From NCBI RefSeq assembly GCF_964355755.1, contig NC_092672.1, forward strand, positions 7,628,001 through 7,688,000: a stretch of DNA of 60,000 nucleotides, in the 5' to 3' direction. Position numbers and translations under genes: made by a program. Source of the DNA: Antedon mediterranea. Taxonomy: Eukaryota; Echinodermata; Crinoidea; Comatulida; Antedonidae. The notes beneath the pieces are model-generated. The model had not been told where the DNA came from, ran no database searches, and saw nothing but the letters and a program-made list of their open reading frames with translations. Of the stretch, positions 25,149-37,100 are shown one piece after another; the first letter of the stretch is position 1; every line of letters begins with the position of its first letter.

Positions 25149-28100
25149 TCAGCGGTGGTACGATGAATTGTTAGTTTGGTCACCAGCAAGTTTAGTAGTG
25201 TCTGTCATAGTGATTGTATCTGGATGGATACGGTTGGCTGTCTTCTTCTTCCATTCATATTGAACCTATAATTAATGAACGTATGATATACAATTTAGAA
25301 ATTATAACTGAATTTTACTTTTGAACTTTCCTAATACATTCTATGAATCACTATAAAGCAAGATAAAGAGATAAAAAGACCACTTCAAAGTGCATAACGT
25401 ATCATTAAAGCAGAAATAATGGGTTCACTGATTTACGAGAAGTGTATTTTAGAAAAAATTAATATTAGGAAAGACCCCACCCATCTGCTACATTACTGTT
25501 ACAATGTTAATAGATCTGGCATTGGACTACGACCACCAAAAGCCAATCTATGTAGAACTAGGAAATCCTTTGTTGTAAATAGCATTTATATATATTATGT
25601 ATAATTCAAATGTTCGACGATAACTCTATATACTGTACTTTTTGTTTTTAATTTTAATCAGTTTTAATTTAACAACCGGGCCTATAAATCCTATTTTAAC
25701 ATTGGCTTATAGCGTTTTGGCCAATTTTATGTATTATTTTTTTGTGCCAGTTTCATTGTCTTTTTGTCTTAATTATGCCAAGAAAAATTAATTTGCATTT
25801 TAAGTGGGGACCAATAACATTTCTTGAATCTTGAATCAGAAGGGAAGTAAAATGAGAAACAGCTTCCCTTTAAAGTGACCAACATGCCTTTCATCTCCGA
25901 TTCCATGTTAAGACCTCCGGCTTCCCCACTCTACCTTCCCCCATACACTATCCTCCCACTCTCTCTCTCCCCTAAGGTCAGTATTAACACCTTTTCTGCC
26001 CTCCCAGCATATAAAAAAGAAATTTCTCTCAATTGTAACTAATTTTTATTTATTTTGTCTATTTATGCCGTATTTTCCTTTGATGATATCGTTGCTAATC
26101 AAATTGAAATGAAATGCCCAGCCTTTTTTTACCAAGTTTAAAAATTTAAGATATTGCTAAAAAACTGATTGTTATTTAGGTACCTCATTACTGAAGACAC
26201 ACTGAGAGAGCCAGATGAAGAAACCTTGAAATGAGTTCATAATGACAAATATGTATTCCATGACTTTGGAACTACTGAAGAGGATGATGATACCAAAAAT
26301 CCATGGTAGTCCAACTACAGGTGCAAGGAGGATCAAACCGAACGCCAACGATCTTCAAAAACAAAAACAAGGAAAACACAATACAGTTTTTGATATTCAT
26401 ACTATAATATTTATTATTTTTGTACTAGAAATCCTTGCATACTTACTGATAGAAGTAATGTTAGAAATTTGAATTAGTCTGGAAGACATTATACCTTTTA
26501 CACTTTTAAATGACATGGAATTCTCTGAAGACTCTAATGCTCTGTCTACACTATCAAACTTTATGGTACAAAACATGTGATGTTCCCTTTATATAGACAA
26601 CACATCACCACCATATTTTGCCACATCACTACCATATTTTGACAAATCACATTGTTTTTGTCAAACTAGTTTGATAGTGTAGACCGAGCTTAAGGCGGCA
26701 GTGTAAAATCCAAATGCCTACATTAATATATGTGTGTGTATAATATTGTAGATATCACATTGAGCATATTGCTATTCTATTTCATATAATCGTTCTATTC
26801 TAGTCTGGTAACAATTATTTACTCCTGTATCTTCATTATCATTGTTTTATTTATTTATTATAATAAGTATTATGAATTTGCTCCTGTCAAAACGAAATAT
26901 GTTATGATATATGCTGATACCTGATTCGTTTGTTTGAGTTCTTGTCCTCTTTAGATCGTGTTGGAAATCGAGTTTTTGTGAGTGCTATATGTCCAATGAC
27001 AACAATCTGTACACTGATAATCTATACAAGAAAATACAGTATGTAATATATTATTAATGAGTGTTTGTTCAGTCTTCTACTTTTAATGTAATTATTTTAA
27101 GTTTGTAAGAAATGGTTGTTAAAAGTAGGTCTGCGTGAAATCAACTAAACATTTCGATTCTAATTAAAACACAGACAAAAAGGTAACACTTTTTGTAAAG
27201 TAATTGAAATTAGAAAGGTTTAGAAAACAAGTGTACCAACGACAACACAAACTTCATGTTGACGTCAAGATCAATAAAATTATAATCATACTTTACCAAA
27301 CTTCAATGTCAACAATTCCTCTACGATAATACATAATACGTATTGATAATGTTATAATGTAAAATTGTATCGCATTTCAGTTTACTGTGATGATAATTTT
27401 AATAAATATACCATTATGAATGAATAATCAACATCATTATTGAAGAGAACATTGGATGACAACCATTACTTACTATAAGTGTAATAGCCATTGGTATGAT
27501 AAAAGTCCAGATTGCAAAGTCCATATTCAACCAGCACCTATGCATTAGATAATAAAAGATGCTAACTAAGAATCAAAGTTATGATGTGCATTTTATCTTT
27601 TTCTTAAGCATAAAAAAAACTTGTTAAACTCAAGAAAAATTATTACAAAATAACCTATGACAGTCCCTTACATATAGACATTTAAACTGTTATCATTTAA
27701 ACTATAGGGTGTGGTAATCAATATAACACATTTCAGAACGCGACGAATATTATGCAAGCTATTGCCAATGCATATTTTTTAGTTCGCTAAACAATGTAAA
27801 TGATTTTACACTTCATCGGAAACGTAGTTTTCTCTTGTAAATCCAACCGTCACTCCTACGATTATACTAGGCACCATCCAGCCAAGATAACGGCTAAATA
27901 AAAAGCGTCGTTCGTGGTTAACAAACGGATGTCTGATCTTCATGTACACGTCTGTAGACACAATTAGCATCCATGAAAAGGCGGCTAAGAGACTGTAATG
28001 TAAGCAACCTGCAATGGTAGCACATACAATCTGGAAAAAACGAAGAATAATGAGGAAGACGAAGAGAAGGATGAATATATTAAATGAAAATAAAGATAGT

Positions 28101-31100
28101 CGACTCAGAAAAAACAGTAAAGTTTTTTTTTTAAATATAATAGTATGCTATATCTAGGAAACGGTCTTTTAAGCAAGATTATATTCGTTACTATGATATC
28201 GTCTTCCAGTGCCGCCTTTTGTTTTATTAATATTTACAGAAAATCTGAAAACAGGCTAAATATGGAAAGGGCTAAAAACACATGAGCGGCCGATAACAGT
28301 GTTGCCAAAACCACTAAATATAGTCTATTTTGAAGAATTCATTAAGGAGTGTATGTTTGGAAGGAGTGATGGCATGCCTTTTATTTAAACATCACACCGG
28401 TGAACATCATGCCCCATTCTCAGTGCTGTATCTCCACTAAATTTTTTATTATATAGGAATATTGGCAATACAGCATCTAATTTGTATCGCATGTTGTGCC
28501 TGCATCAGGTTAGGTTAAGGGCTTATGTTATATGATACTAAGAGATACATAAAAAACATTTCTATACTAGGCAAATCTAGATACAGTACTGCGAATCGAC
28601 TGAGGCATTACCGTATCAACCACATTTCCAAAATACAGTATTTGCAAATAAACAATTATTAATCACTTTTTACGTAAATGTTAATTGTATAAAGTCATAA
28701 TTATATAATATTTTGACATTTAAGTTAAAATACCTTGTTTTTAACATTCACACCTAGAAAGGCATAGAAGAAATTGACAATAAGTAGAGCAACCACCAGA
28801 TGACACAGGATTTTATGGCGTTCAGAGTTTCTTAAGCTTCTAAAATAGTAATAATTTTTAGAATCAATTTTAGAATCCAAGTCTTATTTGAAGTAGGACA
28901 GTGGAAGTAAACACAACGTCTACTAAATGTATCAATTATGAGGCTACATAGAAACAGCTGGAAAAAATGTAACTTGTATAAAGATTATTTTCCACATTTT
29001 TTTTATTATAATAACATGTTAGTGCAAACTTTGTGTCATGTCTCAAACAGTTAAATCATGTTTTGTATTTGATAACTTACTTGAAACTGTATACAGTAAT
29101 CAGGGTTATAATAAGAAACAAACTGGAAATACCAAGTCCAACGTTAGTAATTATTGATAAAGTCTTGTCATTAATACTTGACTATAAAACAGAAAGTAAT
29201 AATGAAAATATAATTAAAATTATCTACACTGACTGAAGATAAATGCTACATTCACACGCTAATTTTTTGTTTCAAAAGATACACAGAAATATTCAATAAT
29301 AGACAATGTTAGCAATGCTAGGACATAGTTAGTAAAAATAGGTTTCCGAATCACCAGTAGCCTAGTTTACAAAAATTAATCGTCGATTTACGATTTCTGA
29401 TTTGTATTTGTTTGACTATCCTAATGTTTTCTTCAGTTAAATAGGTTTTCGACATAGATTTTCAAGTAGGGAACCTTCTTTATATCATGTTGATTCACTT
29501 TAACATCTTAACTTTTATCATTGAACTCTCTTCGTTTTCATCCCGTAGTAAACGCATTCAAGGATGTTTTATAAATAAAAAAAAAATTAATTTATATATT
29601 TTAATCAGGGAAGATAATTTCAATCCTTCCTTCCTTCAAATTATATATATATAATGAATCATATTTTACCGGAATCGGTTTCATCAAAACGACAAATGAC
29701 GTCATATGATTACATTTGCATATCACACCATCAATATGGTAGTTATCATAAAAAGTAGAACAACCTTCAGTTGACCATATCCTTAACAAAAGAGTTAATT
29801 AACAAGCAATTTAACAATATTTCAAATGCCATTAAACATTTTCAAACAAAGTTATTTTTCGTACATGTGATATCAATGTCAATCAATCAATATCACCGTT
29901 AGGCGATTTCCAATTTGCAATAACGGTTACGACCGATAACCAAACTACATCATGATAATTCACTGTGCGCATGTGGGTATATTGGGACGTGACTCCTCGC
30001 TTTACACCCCGACATAGTTTTAATGGTTTCTAGGTACAGGCGACGACCGACGTAATATCGATTAAAATAGTCAGGTCATTGATCGTCACAAATCACAAGC
30101 TCCCTAATGTTTAGCTTGGTTAGATCACGGAAGAGTGAAATGAAACAAAGCATGAGGACGTTGATGTGACGCAAGTAATTTGACCAATTGAAGGCGTATC
30201 CGAACTTACCTGTCTCTCTTGTCTGCATAGTCACTTTTCATTACCACCTTTCTATAAATAAATAAATGTCTATACTTACGGCTCTGAAGAGTCCTTATTC
30301 TCATTATAATAACACACTGGTATATATTTCACATATGTCGAATTTTCATTTGTAATGTTCTTGAAAAACAAATATTATGAATAATAATTATACGTTTATA
30401 TTATGTTTAAATCTTTTAATAACAACCGTTAGTTGCTTAAAACGTACCTTAATAACAGGAAACTTAATCTCTAAATTCATACCAACTTCTTCGCCTTTGT
30501 CATCATATACGTCGATAGTGACAATGTCAGATGAACTTATCATCTCCGCATCGTCCCTTTTATAATCGAAAATAAATTAACATAAGCATTTAATACAATT
30601 TAAGAATATACAGTATATAACAATTACAATGGTATGTGTTTATGTCAAAGTTTTAGAAACTGCACCCTGATGGCTAATTGGATTTTGTTAGTTCTCTACT
30701 TGAGATATCAAGTTAAAAAAAGTAAAATTATTATTTTTGTTTTGATCTCTTTATGTGTTTCCACCAGACTGTACTGACAATAATAATGATATAATCGTAT
30801 TTAATTGTCTATAATGTAATAGTAAATGAATAAAAGAATGTTTTTAAAATAATAATAATATAAATATTAACTTACTGACTTTCTACGTTGAAATGAGTAT
30901 CTTCGTCAACAGTTTCTTTTTCTGCAACGATTGTGTATTTTCCATCTAGACAAAGAGGTGAAATATTTGCAAGGCAAAGAGTGATCAGTGAAAATAAAAG
31001 AATTATGTAGAGTAAGAATATCTCAACATTATTACGCATTGTTGAAGAAGGCAGAGTTGTAGGACTAACCTTTAATACATGTTATGATTATATTAAATCA

Positions 31101-34100
31101 ACGATGGTGATAGGGAGGGTGTTGTTATAATAAATACTTAAAAGTTACAGTAATAAACAACTGAAATGCAAACAACTCTTCTGCCTGTATGCAGACATAA
31201 GTCAAAGACTTTATAATCCATTTGCGATACACACTTGATTGAAAATTTTAAAATGTCGAAATCACACCTTCTTCAATAGAACTATCTGTTGAAGTTGAGA
31301 ATGTAATGCTATCTGGTTCCGATGTTAGAGGGACGTCTTTTACTTCTGGTGATGCCATATTTTTGATAACTAAAAAAAAAAACAACAAAATGCAAAAATG
31401 TATTTGTCATGTCATCACTTAAATAATGCTACCCTGGATTTTCAGGTTCATAGTTTTAATAAAGTTAATCATTTGCGTACCAAAAATGTTTTCAAAACAA
31501 CAAAATAAAATATTAAATTCAACCACAACCCTATTGACTTTCAGTTAAATTACAGTTTTTTTTTTATTGTATAATATAATAAATAATAATAATAATAACT
31601 ATTAAGAGACATATTAAACAAAAACATTCTTTTTTTATATCTTAAACAGTTTCCATATTATCATTGGTTAGGCAATTTAAAACGTACTTGTTCTAACAAT
31701 AATAACAACAAAACAAAAGTACTAATTTACTAAAAATAACATTTAATCAAGATATTTACCTTTAGTTACCGGGATGTTGGTAGTAGCAGGATTAGTAGTA
31801 ATGGAATCGGTAGTAACATGATGAGTAGTTGTGGTATCGGTAGAGATATCGGTAGTAGCAGGATTCATAATAATAGCGGTAGTAGTGGGATTCGTAGTGA
31901 TATCGGTAGTAGCGGGATTCGTAGTAAAATCGATAGTATCGGGATTCGTAGTGGTATCGGTAGTAGCAGGATTCGTAGTAGCAGAATTCGTAGTAATATC
32001 GGTAGTAGCAGCATTCGTAGTGATATTGGTAGTAGCGGAATTCGTAGTGATATCGGTGGTAGCGGGATTCGTTGTAATAGCAATAGTAATAGGATTCGTA
32101 GTGATATCGGTAGTAGCGGGATTCTCAGTAATATCGGTAGTAGCGGGATTCGTAGTAATACCTATATTCAGCAGTCGTGCATGAAAATTAAAGAACCAGA
32201 AAGTAATAAATAATTATAAAACCTAAACCAAAATTGCCTGTATTTTAACATAAAAGAATAGAAGGATAGAAAATCGTAAAAAATTTGTAATATCGACGAT
32301 TATAAAAGGCATAACATTTTCGGACACACTCAGCGGAGTCCGTCAGTACAAAACATTTCTTACTTATAAATTAAAATTTAACAGTAAGTTTGTTTTAGCC
32401 TACCCTTGAACACTTCTATACCAGCAAGGAAACCGTCATACTCTCCACTTACGCCGGTAATAAACTGTATAACCAATGTGTTATTTGAAGACAAAGTGTC
32501 TGGTGGCAAATTATAACCATCGTATTTGACACTCGTGTTTCCATCGTCAACTGACACATAATCATAGCCTGTTTCAATACTGAATTTGTAGAATGTTAGT
32601 AACAGCACATTTTCAGGATTTGTATGAAACGTCCAGGTGTAGTTCAGATCATTATCATATTTGTCTGGATAATTTTCTGATGTGATATTTTTAGACTGGC
32701 TTGGATATAGAAAGTAATCACCGGACCATGTTGTTTGACCTTACAAAAGAATAACATTTATTCATTAAAACTAATTGTCTAATCCAAACAACCACATTTC
32801 CCCCACATACACATAAAACTCCCAAAATGAGCAATTATTGAAGTGTATACTTGATATAACCTGTTGTATAACAATAAGGATGGGCATATCCGTTTAAAAC
32901 AATCGGATTTTTATCGGATTCCTATCAACTATTCAGGAAAGAATTGTTTACTTTACTTTTTTTGATGGCAACGAAGAAAGTGTTTTCGCTGATAAACCTG
33001 ACCATGGTAATTTTTTTATATTATTACTTTATAATATTAAAGCCACTGTGGTCGTATATTTTCTCTAGTTTTACTGATGAGGAGGTGACTGCGTTTCGAC
33101 AGGGAAGTATGAAACTAACGACAACTAAAGATTCGCTACACACACGTCTAATTCATGCTCTAAATTGATCAAAACGTATTTTTAAGCATTTTAAATTTTT
33201 AACGCGTCACATTGAAAAAACAATTAGGAATAAATTAAAACATTTGAAAGATATTGTAAAATGGTTGTGATCATTGTCATTTAACTTTTTGAGATATTTG
33301 ACACACACAATCTGTACAGAAAGAAATATAGACAATGGTTAGTATTACAGTAGCAATATCGGTAGCAGCAAGATTAGTAATACAGTAGTAGTAGCAGGAT
33401 TAGTATCGGTAGTATCAGGATTAGTATAGTAATACGATCAGTAGTAGCATGATTAGTATCGGTAGTATCAGGATTAGTATAGTAATACTATTAGTAGTAG
33501 CATGATTAGTATCGGTAGTATCAGATTATTATAGTAATACTATAAGTAGTAGCAGGATTAGTATCAGTAATATCAGGATTGGTATAGTAATACTATCAGT
33601 AGTGGCAAAATTAGTATCGGTAGTATCAGGATTAGTATAGTAATACTATCAGTTGTAGCATGATTAGTATCGGTAGTATCAGGATTAGTATAGTAATAAT
33701 ATCAGTAGTAGCAGGATTAGTATCAGTAATATCAGGATTAGTATAGTAATACTATCAGTAGTGGCAAAATTAATATCGGTAGTATCAGGATTAGTATAGT
33801 AATACTATCAGTAGTAGCAGAATTAGTATCGGTAGTATAAGGATTTATAGTATACTAATACTATCAGTAGTAGCAGAATTAGTATCGGTACTAATCAGGA
33901 TTAGTATAGTAATACTCTAAGTAGTAGCAGAATTAGTATCGGTAGTATCAGGATTTATAGTATAGTACTACTATCAGTTGTAGCAGGATTAGTATCGGTA
34001 GTATCGGGATTACTATAGTAATACTATCAGTAGTAGCAGAATTAGTAAATTAATATCCGGCAATATGGTAATGTGAAGGGAGCCTCGACCTGCCACTATC

Positions 34101-37100
34101 TTGTACGACTTATTCATGACCTGTGTTCTGCAGTTGACAAAAATCGCAATATTGGCACAGCCGTACTCACGGACTTCACCAAAGCGTTTGATCTTATTGA
34201 ACATAACATCTTAATTAATAAAATTATCAATATTGGAGTCCGTCGGTCGATCATCCCTTGGATTTACAATTTTCTCAGCTGCAGAGAACAGTGTGTCAGG
34301 TATAGCAACACTATCTAATTACATCCCTCTTAAAGGTGGTGTCCCCATGAGGACTAAGCTTGGGCCTATAGGTTTCCAGATTCTGGTGAATGATTCACGA
34401 CAAAGTACGACTACAAAATATTTGTTTTAGCCTACCCTTGTACACTTCTACACCAGCAAGGAAACCGTCAAACGTTACACTGTAATCGGTAATAAACCTT
34501 ATAACCAATGTGTTATTTGAAGACAAAGTGTCTGGTGGCAAATTATAACTATCGTATTTGACAGTCGTGCTTCCATCGTCAACTGACACATAATCATAGC
34601 CTGTTTCAATCTGGAACTTGTAGAATTTTAGTAACAGCACATTTTCAGGATTTGTATGAAACGTCCAGGTGTAGATCAGATCATTTTCATATTTGTCTGG
34701 ATAATTTTCTGATGTGATGGTCTTAGACTGGCTTGGATATAGAAAGTACTCACCGGACCATGTTGTTTTACCTTACAAAAGAAAAACATTTATTCATTAA
34801 AACTAATTGTCTAATCCAAACAACCACATTTCCCCCACATACACATAAAACTCCCAAAATGAGCAATTATTGAAGTGTATACTTGATATAACCTGTTGTA
34901 TAAAAATGAGGATTTGCATATCCATTTAAAGCAATCGGATTTTTACGATTCCTATCGACTATTCAGGAAAGAATTCTTTACTCTACTTTTTTGATGACAA
35001 CGTTGAAAGTTTTTTTCGCTGTAAACCTGACCATGATAATTTTTTATTTTATTACTAAAATCACCCTGGTCGTATAGTTTATCAGTTTCACTGATGAGGA
35101 GGTGGCTGCGTTTCAGAAGAGTTAAATTCGATAAACTAAATATTCGACAACTAACGAAAACTAAATATTCGTTACACATGATACTGAGAACACGTTCAGC
35201 CACGACGTGGTTGTGACAGTGTCAAGAACACTGTGTTCTTCAAAACATTTGTTTCAATAAACTGAGAACACGTTCAGCCATGACGTGGTTGTGACAGTGT
35301 CAAGAAGACTGTGTTCTTCAAAACATTTGTTTCAATAAACTGAGAACACGTTCAGCCACGACGTGGTTGTGACAGTGTCAAGAACACTGTGTTCTTCAAG
35401 AAATTTGTTTCAAAAGACTGAGAACACGTTCAGTCATGACGTTGTTGTGACAGTGTCAAGAACACTGTGTTCTTCAAGAAATTTGTTTCAAAAGACTGAG
35501 AACACGTTCAGTCATGACGTTGTTGTGACAGTGTCAAGAACACTGTATTCTTCAGGACATTTGTTTCAAGGGACTGAGAACACGTTCAGCCATGACGTGG
35601 TTGTGACAGTGTCAAGAACACTGTATTCTTCAGGACATTTGTTTCAAGGGACTGAGAACACGTTCAGCCATGACGTGGTTGTGACAGTGTCAAGAACACT
35701 GTATTCTTCAGGACATTTGTTTCAAGGGACTGAGAACACGTTCAGCCATGACGTGGTTGTGACAGTGTCAAGAACACTGTATTCTTCAGGACATTTGTTT
35801 CAAGAAACTAAGAACACGTTCAGTCATGACGTGGTTGTGACAGTGTCAAGAACACTGTATTCTTCAGGACATTTGTTTCAAGGGACTGAGAACACGTTCA
35901 GCCATGACGTGGTTGTGACAGTGTCAAGAACACTGTATTCTTCAGGACATTTGTTTCAAGGGACTGAGAACACGTTCAGCCATGACGTGGTTGTGACAGT
36001 GTCAAGAACACTGTGTTCTTCAAGAAATTTGTTTCAAAAGACTGAGAACACGTTCAGCCATGACGTGGTTGTGACAGTGTCAAGAACACTGTGTTCTTCA
36101 AGAAATTTGTTTCAAAAGACTGAGAACACGTTCAGTCATGACGTTGTTGTGACAGTGTCAAGAACACTGTATTCTTCAGGACATTTGTTTCAAGGGACTG
36201 AGAACACGTTCAGCCATGACGTGGTTGTGACAGTGTCAAGAACACTGTATTCTTCAGGACATTTGTTTCAAGGGACTGAGAACACGTTCAGCCATGACGT
36301 GGTTGTGACAGTGTCAAGAACACTGTATTCTTCAGGACATTTGTTTCAAGAAACTGAGAACACGTTCAGTCATGACGTGGTTGTGACAGTGTCAAGAACA
36401 CTGTATTCTTCAGGACATTTGTTTCAAGGGACTGAGAACACGTTCAGCCATGACGTGGTTGTGACAGTGTCAAGAACACTGTATTCTTCAGGACATTTGT
36501 TTCAAGGGACTGAGAACACGTTCAGCCATGACGTGGTTGTGACAGTGTCAAGAACACTGTATTCTTCAGGACATTTGTTTCAAGTAACTGAGAACACGTT
36601 CAGTCATGACGTGGTTGTGACAGTGTCAAGAAGACTGTGTTCTTCAAAACATTTGTTTCAATAAACTGAGAACACGTTCAGCCACGACGTGGTTGTGACA
36701 GTGTCAAGAACACTGTGTTCTTCAAAACATTTGTTTCAATAAACTGAGAACACGTTCAGTCATGACGTGGTTGTGACAGTGTCAAGAACACTGTGTTCTT
36801 CAAGAAATTTGTTTCAAAAGACTGAGAACACGTTCAGCCATGACGTTGTTGTGACAGTGTCAAGAACACTGTATTCTTCAGGACATTTGTTTCAAGGGAC
36901 TGAGAACACGTTCAGTCATGACGTGGTTGTGACAGTGTCAAGAAGACTGTGTTCTTCAAAACATTTGTTTCAATAAACTGAGAACACGTTCAGCCACGAC
37001 GTGGTTGTGACAGTGTCAAGAACACTGTGTTCTTCAAAACATTTGTTTCAATAAACTGAGAACACGTTCAGTCATGACGTGGTTGTGACAGTGTCAAGAA

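Larger units (their letters stand above)
20390..27505. repeat. Segmental duplication, copy A
   Basis: Nearly identical, in direct orientation, to 50655-60000. It covers the MAM, CUB and signal-peptide exons of gene 2, the intergenic DNA, and the 3' exons of gene 3. Copy B differs mainly by a 2.5-kb Helitron and loss of about 300 bp around the M1 MITE at 26540. Confidence 0.85.
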
